DNA of 64,000 bases, taken from assembly GCF_021401245.1 (NCBI RefSeq), contig NZ_JACBFY010000005.1:520288-584287 (forward strand), written 5' to 3'. The notes under the pieces are model-generated. The model searched no databases, was not told the origin of the DNA, and was given only the letters and a program-made list of their open reading frames with translations. The first letter of the stretch is position 1; each line of letters starts with the position of its first letter. This document shows, piece after piece, positions 1 to 8,838 of the stretch. A program made the position numbers and the translations under genes. This DNA is from Pseudacidovorax sp. NFM-22. Its GTDB lineage: Bacteria; Pseudomonadota; Gammaproteobacteria; Burkholderiales; Burkholderiaceae_C.

Positions 1-581
1 TCGTCATCGGCACCGGCCTGGGCCTGCTGCTGGGCACGCTGATCGCCACCTACCGCTACGTGGACATGCTGATGTATCCCTACATCATCATGTTCCAGTC
101 CATGCCCAAGGTGGCGCTGGCGCCCATCTTCGCGCTGTGGCTGGGCCTGGGCATGCAGTCCAAGGTGTTCAGCGCCGCCATCATCTGCTTCTTCCCGCTC
201 ATGGTGAACACCATCGCCGGCCTGCGCTCGGCCGACGAGGACCGGGTCAGCCTGATGCTGTCGCTGGGCGCCTCGCCCTGGCAGGTCTTCCGGCACCTGC
301 GCCTGCCCGGCGCGCTGCCCTTCGTCATCGCCGGGCTGGAGCTGGCGGTGGTGCTGTCGCTCATCGGCGTGATCGTGGCGGAGTTCGTGGGCGCCGAGGC
401 GGGCCTGGGCACGCTGATCCAGACCATGAGCTTCAACATGGACGTGGCCGGCCAGTTCTCGGTGCTGCTGCTGCTGTCGGTGATCGGCCTGGTGCTCAAC
501 CGCCTGATCAAGATGCTGCGCCGGCGCGTGCTGTTCTGGGACCCTTCCGAGAAGGCACGCCGGGCGACGCCCAGCGTCTGA
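1..581 (+). CDS. ABC transporter permease, NitT/TauT (SsuC-like) type, 5' end outside window
   Basis: The frame is open from base 3 to the stop at 581, so the N-terminus lies outside the window. About 193 residues are visible. They are hydrophobic, with several membrane segments. The BPD_transp_1 'EAA' loop is visible as MLSLGASPWQVFRHLRLPGA, the site that contacts the ATPase. This family forms the inner-membrane channel of importers for sulfonates, nitrate, taurine or pyrimidine-like solutes. The gene is followed 59 bp later by a matching periplasmic binding protein. The ATPase is not in the window and is presumably upstream. The substrate is unknown. Confidence 0.9.
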   Translation, partial: VIGTGLGLLLGTLIATYRYVDMLMYPYIIMFQSMPKVALAPIFALWLGLGMQSKVFSAAIICFFPLMVNTIAGLRSADEDRVSLMLSLGASPWQVFRHLRLPGALPFVIAGLELAVVLSLIGVIVAEFVGAEAGLGTLIQTMSFNMDVAGQFSVLLLLSVIGLVLNRLIKMLRRRVLFWDPSEKARRATPSV

Positions 582-640
582 CCGCGCCCCGCGGGCGCCG
601 CCCGCACCCCGATCCCACCCTTGAACCGGAGCCGTCGTCC

Positions 641-1738
641 ATGACCCCTGCATCCCTGATCCAGCGCCGCACCCTCGTGCGTGCCGCAGCCGCCGCCACG
701 GTGTCGGCCGGGCCCTTGCGCGCACTGGCGGCCGCGCCCTCGCGCGTGCGCTACGTGCTGGCGATCCCCACGCTGTCGGTGGTGATCTCCAACCAGACCT
801 CCATCCCCACCGCGCTCGGCTACTACGACGAGGAAAGCGTGCGCGTGGAGCCGGTGCTCGCCGGTGCTGCCGGCATCACGGGGGCGGTGCAGCTGGTGGC
901 CTCGGGCAACCAGGACATGGGCTCGGGCTCCTTCATTCCGGTGATGTCGCGCGCCGCCGCGGGCCAGGATTTGGGCCTCACCTTCTTCTACCAGCAGATC
1001 CGCAGCTACCCCGTGGAGGTGGCGGTGCCGACCGACCACCCGGCGCGCACCCTGGCGGACCTGCGGGGCAAGCTCATCGGCGTGCCGACGCTCGCCAACG
1101 AAGGCGTGGCGATGGTGGACTTCGCGGCGCGCGAGGCGGGCATGGTGCCCGGCACGGACCTGCGCGTGATCGCGGTGGGCTCGGGCGCGCAGGCCGGGCA
1201 GGCGCTGCGCTCGGGGCAGGTGGCCGCCTATGTCGCGCCGCGCTCGCAGACGCGGCAGCTCGAAAGCCTGGGCATCACCATGCGCGCCCTGCCTTCCCCG
1301 CCGCGCTTCAAGGACCTCTTCGGCGCCAGCACCTTCGCGCGGCGCGACTACATCGCCCGCAGTCGACGCACGGTGGTGGGCGTGGCACGCGCCATCGCCA
1401 AGAGCACGGTCTTTCTCGTCAACAACCCCGAGGCCGCCATCCGCCTGCACTGGAAGGCCTTCCCCGAGCAGATGCCCCAGGGCGGCAACCCCGACAAGGC
1501 GCTGCAGGATGCGATGCGTGTGATGACGGCGCAGATCGAGGCGCTGTCCTTCCAGGACAACGACAGCACGCACAAGTGGGGCTACTTCCGGCCCCAGTCG
1601 GTGGCTGCGCTGATCGACATCTTCGGCTGGACGAAGGTGCAACGGCCCCAGGACTTCTTCACCAACGACCTGATCGACGAGATCAATGCCTTCGACGCCG
1701 GCAAGATCGCCGCGCAGGCGCGCAGCTTCCGGGTCTGA
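641..1738 (+). CDS. ABC transporter periplasmic substrate-binding protein, NMT1/SsuA-like
   Basis: The protein has 365 residues. The N-terminus has an arginine pair followed by an Ala-rich hydrophobic stretch (QRRTLVRAAAAATVSAG), compatible with a Tat- or Sec-type signal peptide. The mature part reads as the NMT1/SsuA periplasmic fold: GYYDEESVRVEPVLAG near the start, then DLRGKLIGVPTLANEG, then VAAYVAPRSQTRQLESLG. The ATG at 641 was chosen because a GGAG-like box precedes it and the signal peptide starts there. Longer readings of the frame run through the permease gene and are spurious. With the upstream permease it forms an importer; the ligand is not predictable. Confidence 0.9.
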   Translation: MTPASLIQRRTLVRAAAAATVSAGPLRALAAAPSRVRYVLAIPTLSVVISNQTSIPTALGYYDEESVRVEPVLAGAAGITGAVQLVASGNQDMGSGSFIPVMSRAAAGQDLGLTFFYQQIRSYPVEVAVPTDHPARTLADLRGKLIGVPTLANEGVAMVDFAAREAGMVPGTDLRVIAVGSGAQAGQALRSGQVAAYVAPRSQTRQLESLGITMRALPSPPRFKDLFGASTFARRDYIARSRRTVVGVARAIAKSTVFLVNNPEAAIRLHWKAFPEQMPQGGNPDKALQDAMRVMTAQIEALSFQDNDSTHKWGYFRPQSVAALIDIFGWTKVQRPQDFFTNDLIDEINAFDAGKIAAQARSFRV

Positions 1739-1832
1739 CGAAACGCCCTGGCACGCCGGGCCTTCGCGAAGCGCTCGGCATGGTGGAAGCGACGGGTGGC
1801 GGCGTTGCGCCCGCGCCCCGCCGCGCTCTGCA

Positions 1833-2162
1833 TCAAACCGCGATTTCGAGCGAGGCGATCAGGCCCTGCGCAAGGCGGAAGCGGTACCGCAGGTCCACCG
1901 GGCTGCCGGGGAAGTCGCCCCGCACATGCGCCGTGACGGTACACACGTCGTCCCGCGCCTCCAGCGCGAAGGGCTCGACGGTGTAGCGGTACTGCGTCGA
2001 CGCCGCGGCCTTCCAGGCCCGGATCGCCGCCCGGCCGGCATGGGTGCGTCCTTCGTCCGTCACGGTGGCGTCCGCCGTGAAGCAGGCGCCCACGGCGTCC
2101 GGGTCCTGGCGGTCTGCCGCGAAGTAGGCGGTGATGGGTAGCGGAAGCTCGGTCGTCTTCAT
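1833..2162 (-). CDS. SnoaL/NTF2-like protein
   Basis: This 109-residue protein has the small cone-shaped NTF2/SnoaL fold pattern: ITAYFAADRQDPDAVGACFT, then an acidic DATVTDEG strand, then a GRAAIRAWKAAA helix, and a C-terminal sheet ending YRFRLAQGLIASLEI. Members are small isomerases, dehydratases or ligand-binding proteins; no catalytic assignment is possible here. It is transcribed divergently from the LysR gene at 2260 with 97 bp between starts, the usual arrangement for a LysR regulator and its target. Control by that regulator is inferred. Confidence 0.8.
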   Translation of the reverse strand: MKTTELPLPITAYFAADRQDPDAVGACFTADATVTDEGRTHAGRAAIRAWKAAASTQYRYTVEPFALEARDDVCTVTAHVRGDFPGSPVDLRYRFRLAQGLIASLEIAV

Positions 2163-2229
2163 TCTGTGCTCCTGGGTTGGAAAGACCTCACGATGCCTGC
2201 TGCGGAGTGATTAGAGAATCCGCCAGAAT

Positions 2230-2246
2230 CTTCATGGGTCATGAAG
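2230..2246. promoter_or_regulatory. Perfect inverted repeat between NTF2-like gene and LysR gene
   Basis: CTTCATG-GGT-CATGAAG is a 7-bp perfect inverted repeat with a 3-bp spacer. It lies 13 bp before the LysR start codon and overlaps the region just before its Shine-Dalgarno AGGAG (2248-2252). It could be an operator. LysR proteins usually bind longer T-N11-A sites, so the protein that binds here is uncertain. Confidence 0.45.
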
Positions 2247-2259
2247 CAGGAGATACAGA

Positions 2260-3174
2260 ATGCGCGGATCGGAGTTTGCGGAGCTCAAGGCCTTCGCCGC
2301 CGTGGTCGAGCGCGCCAGCTTCGCGCGGGCCGCGGCGGCGCTCGGCCTCTCGCCCTCGGCCTTGAGCCAGACGATCCGGCAGCTCGAAACGCGCCTGGGC
2401 CAGCGGCTGCTGAACCGCACCACCCGCAGCGTGGCGCCGACGCAGGCCGGCGCCCGGCTCTACGAGCAGCTGGCACCGCTGCTGCAGTCGTTGTCGGCCG
2501 CCGTGGCCGAGGCGTCATCGGCCGCCGGGCAGATGGGCGGCGTCCTGCGGATCAACACGCTGGGCATGGCGGCACGGCAGCTCATCGCGCCCCGGCTCGA
2601 CCGCTTCCATCGCGCGCACCCCGACGTGGTGCTGGACATCGTGGTCGACGATGCGCTCGGCGACATCGTCGCCGGCCGCTTCGACGCCGGCATCCGGGTG
2701 GGCGGCCGACTGGAGAAGGACATGGTCGCCGTCCGGCTGACGCCGGATATCCGCATGGTGGCCGTGGCCTCGCCCGACTACGTCTCGCGCCATGGCGCAC
2801 CGGCCACCCCACAGGACCTGCACCACCACGCCTGCATCAACTGGCGGCTGGAGGCCGATGGCCGGGCCTACCGCTGGGAGTTCGAACGACGGCGCGAACG
2901 CCTGGAGATCGCCGTGACGGGGCCCCTGGTGACCAACGATGCCGGCCTGGGCCTCTCGGCCGCCCTGCAGGGCCTGGGCATCGCCTACGCCTTCGATCAG
3001 GAGAGCGTGGCCACGCTGCTGGCCGACGGGCGGCTGGTGCAGGTGCTGGCGGATTGGTCCATCACGCGGCCGGGCCTGTTTCTCTACCACCCGAGCCGGC
3101 GGCACATGCCGGCGCCGCTGCGCGCCTTCATCGACTGCCTGCTGGACCGCGATCAGCCCTCGCCGGCGGCATAG
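2260..3174 (+). CDS. LysR-family transcriptional regulator
   Basis: The 304-residue protein opens with the LysR winged helix: FAAVVERASFARAAAALGLS, then SALSQTIRQLETRLGQRLLN, at about residues 10-55. The effector-binding domain follows from about residue 90 (VVLDIVVDDALGDIVAGRFD). The sequence is close to the 'CrgA/DsdC-like' short-loop LysR proteins common in Burkholderiales. A clear AGGAG box sits 7 bp before the ATG. It is divergent from the NTF2-like gene, its likely target. Its last 22 bp overlap the 3' end of the convergent ABC exporter gene. Confidence 0.93.
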   Translation: MRGSEFAELKAFAAVVERASFARAAAALGLSPSALSQTIRQLETRLGQRLLNRTTRSVAPTQAGARLYEQLAPLLQSLSAAVAEASSAAGQMGGVLRINTLGMAARQLIAPRLDRFHRAHPDVVLDIVVDDALGDIVAGRFDAGIRVGGRLEKDMVAVRLTPDIRMVAVASPDYVSRHGAPATPQDLHHHACINWRLEADGRAYRWEFERRRERLEIAVTGPLVTNDAGLGLSAALQGLGIAYAFDQESVATLLADGRLVQVLADWSITRPGLFLYHPSRRHMPAPLRAFIDCLLDRDQPSPAA

Positions 3175-4964
3175 TCCCGCGCGCCGTGCATGCGCCACTC
3201 GCCGCCGCCCAGCAGTTCGAGCACATGCGTGTGGTAGCGCAGCACCGCTTGCCGGTGCGCGATGCTGACCATGGTGGCGCCCGTGTCGCGCAGGCGCTGG
3301 TAGAGCGCGGCCTCGGTGGCTGCATCGAGCGCGCTGGTGGCCTCGTCCAGGATGACCACGCGCGGCCGGCGGGCCAGCACGCGGGCGAAGGCCATGCGCT
3401 GCTGCTCGCCCATCGACAGCAGCTTCTCCCAGTCGTGGACGGCGTCGAGCCCGCCCACGCGCTCGGCCAGGCCGCCCAGGTGCGCGGCGTCGAGGATGTC
3501 CAGCAGCTGCGCGTCTGTGTGCTTCGATGCATCGGCGGGATAGAGGATCTGGCTGCGCAGCGTGCCCAGCTGCATGTAGGGCCGCTGCGGCAGGAAGAAG
3601 ACCTGCTCGGGCGGCAGGGTGCGCACCGTGCCGCTGCCGTTGCGCCACAGGCCGGCCAGTGCGCGCAGCAGCGAGCTCTTTCCGCAGCCGCTGGGGCCCG
3701 CGATCATCAGACCCTCGCCCGGATTGAGGCGCAGCGAGAGGTCGCGGATCAGCAGCCGGTTGAACTGCGGCGTGTAGAGCGTCACGTTCTCCACGCACAA
3801 CTCGTCGTTGCCGCATTCGCTCTGGATCTGGCCGGCCGGCGCGCTCGCCACCGCCACGGCCGAGGGCGCGCGCGTGCTGCCCGGCATCACCACGCCGGCG
3901 AGGGTGTGCAGGCGGTCGATGCCCGCCACGAAGCGGCTCAGGCCTTCGAAGTTGTCCACGATCAGGCCCACGGCACCGAGCACGGCGGCGAAGGCGCCGC
4001 CGGCCTGCACGGCGCGGCCCACTTCCAGGTTGCCAGCCAGCACCTCGCCCGCCAGGATGATGCTGGGCACCACCAGCGTCAGCTGACTGAAGGCGCGCTG
4101 GAAGAGATTGAGCGAGCGCTGCTTCTTGATGAGCCGACCGTAGTTGGAGAAGGCGGCCTGGAAGCGGTTGTCCAGCTCCACGCGCTCCTGCGCTTCGCCA
4201 CGGTAGAAGGCGATGGATTCGGCGTTCTCGCGAAAGCGCATCAGCCCGAAGCGGAAGTCCGCCTCGCGCCGCAGCTGCCAGAAGTTGAGCCGGATGAGCG
4301 GCGCCCCGAAGACGTACAGCGCCACCACCGTGCCCACCGTGGCATAGATCGCCAGGAAGAGCACCAGCATCTTCGAGATGGACCACAGCACCGCGCTGAA
4401 AGCCACCAGCTGCATCAGCGAGCCGAGAAAGATCAGCGCGTAGTTGATGGAGCGGCCGGTGAAGGTGTTGATGTCCTCGCTGATGCGCTGGTCGGGGTTG
4501 TCCAAGTCCTGCCGGCTGCCCAGCTCGTAGTAGCGCCGCTGCTGCAGGTAGCCATCGAGGAAGCGGTGCGTGAGCCACCGGCGCCAGTGGTTGCCGAGGT
4601 AATCGCGCAGGTAGTAATAGCCGGCGTACATGGGCGCGGCGAAGGCCAGCACCACCAGGCTCCAGCGTACGGCGCTCCAGAAGCGGTCGGCATCGCGGGC
4701 GGCCAAGGCCGAGGTCATCTCGCCGGTGCGCGAGATCAGCATCACGGCCAGGTGCGTCTCGCACAACATCACCACCAGCAGCACGCCCAGCAGGCTCCAG
4801 GCCTTGACCCGCTGGTCCCCCACCCAGTAGGGGCGGGCCACTTCCATGAACTGACGCCACGCCGCCATCGAGAGCGTGGGGGCGCGGTGTCGGCGCTGCT
4901 TGTGGCTGCGGTCGCGGGGCTTGGGCGAAAGGTCAACGGGTTCGGGGGGCGCGATGGCGGACAT
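3153..4964 (-). CDS. ABC transporter, fused permease and ATPase, YddA/SbmA-related
   Basis: This 603-residue fused half-transporter has a membrane domain of the ABC_membrane_2 type at about residues 50-330. The ATPase follows, with Walker A GPSGCGKSS near 423-431, the signature LSMGEQQR near 516-523, Walker B VVILDEATSALD near 538-549, and the switch histidine in SIAHR near 568-572. The LSxGEQQR signature is typical of the YddA/PMP70/SbmA group, whose members move fatty-acyl compounds, vitamin B12 or peptides across the inner membrane. It stands alone and converges with the LysR gene, overlapping it by 22 bp. The substrate is unknown. Confidence 0.92.
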   Translation of the reverse strand: MSAIAPPEPVDLSPKPRDRSHKQRRHRAPTLSMAAWRQFMEVARPYWVGDQRVKAWSLLGVLLVVMLCETHLAVMLISRTGEMTSALAARDADRFWSAVRWSLVVLAFAAPMYAGYYYLRDYLGNHWRRWLTHRFLDGYLQQRRYYELGSRQDLDNPDQRISEDINTFTGRSINYALIFLGSLMQLVAFSAVLWSISKMLVLFLAIYATVGTVVALYVFGAPLIRLNFWQLRREADFRFGLMRFRENAESIAFYRGEAQERVELDNRFQAAFSNYGRLIKKQRSLNLFQRAFSQLTLVVPSIILAGEVLAGNLEVGRAVQAGGAFAAVLGAVGLIVDNFEGLSRFVAGIDRLHTLAGVVMPGSTRAPSAVAVASAPAGQIQSECGNDELCVENVTLYTPQFNRLLIRDLSLRLNPGEGLMIAGPSGCGKSSLLRALAGLWRNGSGTVRTLPPEQVFFLPQRPYMQLGTLRSQILYPADASKHTDAQLLDILDAAHLGGLAERVGGLDAVHDWEKLLSMGEQQRMAFARVLARRPRVVILDEATSALDAATEAALYQRLRDTGATMVSIAHRQAVLRYHTHVLELLGGGEWRMHGARDYAAGEG

Positions 4965-5056
4965 CAGGCGTCTGAAGTCAGGGAGAGGAAGTGCAGCGCT
5001 CGCACGAAGGCGGCGCGGGCATGGGAGGCTTCAGACTCGGCCAGGGGCGGGTGCGC

Positions 5057-5257
5057 TCAGCAGCAGCCCAGGTGCGCCTGCACCGCACGGCCGTTCAGGC
5101 CGGCGCGGTCGACCGCGCCGATCAGGTGCTGCTCGTCGACGCCCAGTTCCTGGGCGTAGTGGCGGATCTCGGTGCGGTCGTTGACGTTGATGTCGGAGCG
5201 CTCGCTGCGACGCAGGGCGAAGGGCTCTTCGGCAAGGTACTTTTCCATGGAATGCAT
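5057..5257 (-). CDS. DUF3606 small protein
   Basis: The 66-residue product carries a DUF3606-like core: DINVNDRTEIRHYAQELGV, then DEQHLIGAVDRAGLNGRAV, then a short AHLG tail ending in two cysteines. DUF3606 proteins are short, widespread in proteobacteria and of unknown function. The ATG at 5257 was chosen because a GGGAG box lies about 8 bp upstream. The frame stays open further upstream, but that part is Pro/Arg-rich and looks non-coding. No operon partner is evident. Confidence 0.75.
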   Translation of the reverse strand: MHSMEKYLAEEPFALRRSERSDINVNDRTEIRHYAQELGVDEQHLIGAVDRAGLNGRAVQAHLGCC

Positions 5258-5453
5258 GACCGGCTCCCGGACGTTCGTGGGTGATCGAATGCCGACGATG
5301 ATCCGGCCAGCCTGACATCCAGGCCCTGCGGACGGCGGCTGATGCCGTTGAAGTCCGCCGCCTACGCGCAGCGAAGGCGGCCATGCCGCTCGCAAGGCCT
5401 TCCGGCGCGGAGCCTTTGCCGCATGTGCGCCGGGACGCATTGCGAATCAAGTA

Positions 5454-5464
5454 TGGTTCAACCA
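5454..5464. promoter_or_regulatory. TGGTTNAACCA operator, site 1
   Basis: TGGTTCAACCA, an exact copy of the 11-bp palindrome repeated across the window. It lies 49 bp before the acyl-CoA dehydrogenase ATG at 5513. A weak -10-like AAGTAT (5449-5454) abuts it. Proposed binding site for a FadR-type GntR repressor. Confidence 0.75.
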
Positions 5465-5512
5465 ATTAGGTGCTAGCATGCCTGGCGTCCTTCTTCTTCT
5501 GCAAGCCCCGCC

Positions 5513-6670
5513 ATGCACCAACCCCACTGGATGAATGCCGAGCTCGAGTCGCTGCGCGATGCCGCGCGGCGCTTCTACGAAACCGAACTGGTGCCGCACG
5601 AGCCGCGCTGGTGCGCCCAGCAGCATGTGGATCGCGAGGTCTGGTACAAGGCCGGCGCCGCCGGCCTGCTGTGCCCCGGCATCGCCGAGGCCTACGGTGG
5701 CGGCGGCGGCAGCTTCCTGCACGAGGCCGTGATCTTTGCCGAGCAGGCCCGTGCCATCGCCGGCGGCATGGGCAACTCGCTGCACAGCGGCATCGTGGCC
5801 CATTACGTCGAGAACTTCGCCAGCGAGGACCAGAAGCGCCGCTGGCTGCCGAAGATGGCCACCGGCGAGCTGGTCGGTGCGCTGGCCATGACCGAGCCGG
5901 GCACCGGCAGCGACCTGCAGTCCATCCGCACGCGGGCACTGCGCGATGGCGATCACTATGTGGTCGATGGGGCCAAGACCTACATCACCAACGGCACCAG
6001 CGCCGACCTGATCTGCCTGGTCGCCAAGACCGATCCGTCGCAGGGCGCGCGCGGCGTGTCCATCCTGGTGGTCGAGGCCGCGAAGGTGACGGGCCTGCGC
6101 CGCGGCCAGCCGCTGCACAAGATCGGCATGCATTCGCAGGACACCTGCGAGTTGTTCTTCGACGGCATGCGCGTGCCCTGCGAGAACCTGCTGGGGCCCG
6201 AGGAGGGCCAGGGCTTTCGGCAGCTGATGAAGGAGCTGGCGCGGGAGCGGCTGATCACCGCGCTGATGTCCCTGGCCTGCATGGAGCGCGCCATCGAGGA
6301 GACGCTGCGCTTCACCGCAGGCCGGCGCGTGTTCGGCCAGCCGCTGCTCGAGATGCAGAACACCCGCTTCAGGCTGGCGGAATGCGAGACCCAGGCCCAC
6401 CTGGCGGGCGCCTTCGTCGACGACTGCGCCCGCCGCCTCCTGGCCGGCGCGCTGTCGCCCGCGACCGCCGCCATGGCCAAGTGGTGGGTCACCGACGCCT
6501 GCGGCAAGGTGGTGGACGAATGCCTGCAGCTGCACGGTGGCGCCGGCTACATGACCGAATACCCCATCGCCCGCCTGTACCAGAACGTGCGGGTGCACCG
6601 CATCCTGGCCGGCACCAACGAGATCATGAAGGAGCTGATCGCCCGCGACATGGCGCAGCGCGCGGTCTGA
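5513..6670 (+). CDS. Acyl-CoA dehydrogenase, LCAD/isovaleryl-type active site
   Basis: The 385-residue flavoprotein oxidises acyl-CoA to 2-enoyl-CoA. The FAD/substrate motif AMTEPGTGSD is near residue 125 and the C-terminal GTNEIMKELI motif near 371. The usual short/medium-chain catalytic Glu before 'GT' is Ala here (ILAGTNEI). A Glu in the RERL helix (about E245) matches the base used by long-chain and isovaleryl-CoA dehydrogenases, so the enzyme looks active and may favour branched or bulky acyl groups. It is monocistronic, with operator site 1 in its promoter and a Bug gene convergent downstream. Confidence 0.9.
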   Translation: MHQPHWMNAELESLRDAARRFYETELVPHEPRWCAQQHVDREVWYKAGAAGLLCPGIAEAYGGGGGSFLHEAVIFAEQARAIAGGMGNSLHSGIVAHYVENFASEDQKRRWLPKMATGELVGALAMTEPGTGSDLQSIRTRALRDGDHYVVDGAKTYITNGTSADLICLVAKTDPSQGARGVSILVVEAAKVTGLRRGQPLHKIGMHSQDTCELFFDGMRVPCENLLGPEEGQGFRQLMKELARERLITALMSLACMERAIEETLRFTAGRRVFGQPLLEMQNTRFRLAECETQAHLAGAFVDDCARRLLAGALSPATAAMAKWWVTDACGKVVDECLQLHGGAGYMTEYPIARLYQNVRVHRILAGTNEIMKELIARDMAQRAV

Positions 6671-6709
6671 CGCCGCGCCGCGCCGGGGCCCGGCCGGACG
6701 GCGCCGACG

Positions 6710-7678
6710 CTATTGCAGCTGGATCGCGCTCTTGCCCTTGATCCCCGCCCACTCGTCGTAGGCCTTGCGCATCACGGCGGCGAACTGCGTCGGCGTGATG
6801 GGCGTGGGCGGCTGCAGGCCGAAGCCGGCGATGCGCTCGCGCACGTCGGGCATCGCACCGGCCCGGCTGAAGGCATCGGCAAGGCGGTCGACCACCGGCT
6901 GCGGCGTCTTCGCGGGGGCGAACACGCCGGCGAAGGATTCGGCCGTCAGCCCGCCGATGCCCAGCTCCTGGAAGGTGGGCAGGTCCGGCAGCGAGGGAAT
7001 GCGCCGCGCGCCGGTCGTGGCCAGCACGCGGATGCGCCCATCGGCAGCGAACTGCATGGCCGAGTAGCCCGACACCACGCCGGCATCCAGGCGCCCCGCG
7101 ATCAGGTCGGGAATGATCGGCGCCTCTCCCTTGTACGGCACGTGGTTCAGGCTGAAGCCGCCGGCGCGCGAAATGATCTCGCCGAAGTAGTGCGAGGTCG
7201 AGGCATGGCCGGTGGTGCCGAAGCTCAGTGGCTTGGGGGCTTCCCGCGCGCGCTGCATGAATTCGGCCAGCGTGCGGGGCCCCTGTCCAGGCACGGCCCA
7301 GATGCCCGTGATCTCGTAGCAGCGCGCCACCGGCACGAAGTCGCGGAAGGGGTCGTAGTTCACCTGCGGCAGCAGCAGCGGATTCGTGACCAGCGCCGTC
7401 ATGTTGAACAGCAGCGTGTAGCCGTCGGCCGGCGCGCGGGCCACGGCCTCGCTGCCGATCATCGAATTGGCACCGGGACGGTTGTCCACCACCACAGGCT
7501 GGCCGAGCAGCCCTTCCACCTTCTGCGCAAACATCCGCGCCACGGCATCGGTCTGCCCGCCCGGCGGGTAGGGAACGATCAACTTGATGGGACGGTCGGG
7601 GAAGGCCGGGGCCTGCGCACCGGCAGCGAAAGGGGCGATGCCGAGCAGGGCCAGGGTCTGGCGGCGAGAAATGGGCAT
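6710..7678 (-). CDS. Bug-family (TctC-like) periplasmic solute receptor
   Basis: The 322-residue protein has an RR-containing signal peptide (ISRRQTLALLGIAPFAAGAQ) and the Bug hallmarks: FPDRPIKLIVPYPPGGQTD, GQPVVVDNRPGA and PADGYTLLF. Bug proteins bind carboxylates or related small organic ligands in the periplasm, for tripartite tricarboxylate transporters or for sensing. No TctA/TctB membrane subunits are in the window, so it is an orphan receptor. The start at 7678 puts the signal peptide at the N-terminus; a longer reading adds 30 unlikely residues. It is divergent from the oxidoreductase at 7853 with operator site 2 between them, so the cluster substrate is a plausible ligand. Confidence 0.9.
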   Translation of the reverse strand: MPISRRQTLALLGIAPFAAGAQAPAFPDRPIKLIVPYPPGGQTDAVARMFAQKVEGLLGQPVVVDNRPGANSMIGSEAVARAPADGYTLLFNMTALVTNPLLLPQVNYDPFRDFVPVARCYEITGIWAVPGQGPRTLAEFMQRAREAPKPLSFGTTGHASTSHYFGEIISRAGGFSLNHVPYKGEAPIIPDLIAGRLDAGVVSGYSAMQFAADGRIRVLATTGARRIPSLPDLPTFQELGIGGLTAESFAGVFAPAKTPQPVVDRLADAFSRAGAMPDVRERIAGFGLQPPTPITPTQFAAVMRKAYDEWAGIKGKSAIQLQ

Positions 7679-7760
7679 GGGTGTCTCCGTCTTGAGGGGT
7701 GGCGCGCGGCCCGCGTGCGCCGCGCCCGCCAATGTTTCAAAGCAGGCGCGGCACGTCAAT

Positions 7761-7771
7761 AGGTTCAACCA
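7761..7771. promoter_or_regulatory. TGGTTNAACCA operator, site 2 (variant)
   Basis: AGGTTCAACCA, one mismatch from the consensus. It sits in the 174-bp divergent region between the Bug gene (minus strand) and the quinone-oxidoreductase-like gene (plus strand), so one site could control both. A TAGCAT element follows at 7786-7791. Confidence 0.65.
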
Positions 7772-7852
7772 TACGATTTATCGGCTAGCATCTTCGGGCC
7801 TACCCACCCGAGCTGACTGGCGGCGCCCGCGCCGCCCCGGAGACATCGCCCC

Positions 7853-8827
7853 ATGAGAGCCCTGCAGGTTCCCGGCTACGGCCCCGACGACCGCATCACC
7901 CTCCTGACCCTGCCCCCGCCCCTGCCCGCGCCGGGCGAGGTGCGCATCCGCGTGCAGGCCTGCGGCATTTCCTACGTCGACCTGCTGCTTGCGCGCGGCG
8001 CCTACCAGGTGCGCCCGCCGCCGCCTTTCGTGCCAGGCAGCGAATACAGCGGCATCGTCGATGCCATCGGCGAGGGCACGGACACGCACCTGGCACCGGG
8101 CGACCCGGTCTGCGGCACGCGCCAGGGCGCCTGGGCGGAGTACATCTGCCTGCCGGCCGCACGCGCGCAGCCCCTGCCCTCCGGCATCGACCCGACGCTG
8201 GCTGCGGTGGCCAGCGCGTCGGCCTACACCGCGCTGTACGGCCTGCGCGAACGCGGGGCGCTGAAGGCCGGCGACACCCTGCTCGTGCTGGGCGCCGCCG
8301 GTGCCGTCGGCCATGCGGCGGTGCAGATCGGCCGGGCGCTCGGTGCACGCGTGCTCGCCCTGGCCTCCAGCGAAGCCAAGCGCGCCGCCGCGCGCGATGC
8401 CGGCGCCGACGCGGTGATCGACGGTGCCAGCGACGACTGGAAGGAGCAGGTCAAGCGCCTGGCCGTTCCGCGCGGCGTGGATGTGGTGTTCGACCCCGTG
8501 GGCGGCCCGGCCACCGATGCGGCCTTCCGCACCCTGGGCTGGGGCGGGCGGCACCTGATGGTCGGCTTCGCCGGCGGCGAGATCGGTGCCCTCAAGACCA
8601 ACCTGGCTATCGTCAAGGGCGCTGCCCTGGTGGGGGTGGACGTGCGGCAGTTCGGCGAGCGCGAGCCGGCCCGCGCGGCAGCCCTGCTGCGCGAGAGCGT
8701 CGGCTGGTTCACCCAAGGCCGGGTGCGGCCCCTGGTCCGGCAGGTGCTGCCGGTCGAACGCTTCGACGAGGCGGCCACCCTGGCGCAGGAACGCCAGGGC
8801 GTGGGCCGCGTCGTCATCACCTTCTGA
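7853..8827 (+). CDS. Zinc-independent MDR oxidoreductase, NADPH:quinone reductase-like
   Basis: The 324-residue protein belongs to the medium-chain dehydrogenase/reductase superfamily. It has an N-terminal GroES-like domain (RVQACGISYVDLLLARGAYQ) and a Rossmann domain with VLGAAGAVGHAAVQIGRALG near residue 147. The zinc ligands of alcohol dehydrogenases are absent, which places it with quinone oxidoreductases and 2-enoyl reductases. In this setting it may reduce an activated double bond in the degraded substrate (inference). A GGAGA box precedes the ATG by 9 bp. The enoyl-CoA hydratase at 8839 follows after 11 bp, so the two are co-transcribed. Confidence 0.88.
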   Translation: MRALQVPGYGPDDRITLLTLPPPLPAPGEVRIRVQACGISYVDLLLARGAYQVRPPPPFVPGSEYSGIVDAIGEGTDTHLAPGDPVCGTRQGAWAEYICLPAARAQPLPSGIDPTLAAVASASAYTALYGLRERGALKAGDTLLVLGAAGAVGHAAVQIGRALGARVLALASSEAKRAAARDAGADAVIDGASDDWKEQVKRLAVPRGVDVVFDPVGGPATDAAFRTLGWGGRHLMVGFAGGEIGALKTNLAIVKGAALVGVDVRQFGEREPARAAALLRESVGWFTQGRVRPLVRQVLPVERFDEAATLAQERQGVGRVVITF

Positions 8828-8838
8828 GGCGCGTCGCC

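Noticed and set aside
80..1642. Long minus-strand open frame of about 520 codons opposite the binding-protein gene
   Set aside because: His/Arg/Gly-rich composition without family motifs. It mirrors the GC-rich third codon positions of the real plus-strand genes. The same applies to the 972-codon frame at 2241-5159 and the 736-codon frame at 58615-60825.
1739..1832. Possible terminator hairpin between the ABC binding-protein and NTF2-like genes
   Set aside because: Only a short CTTCGCGAAG palindrome and no U-run; not distinguishable from GC-rich background.
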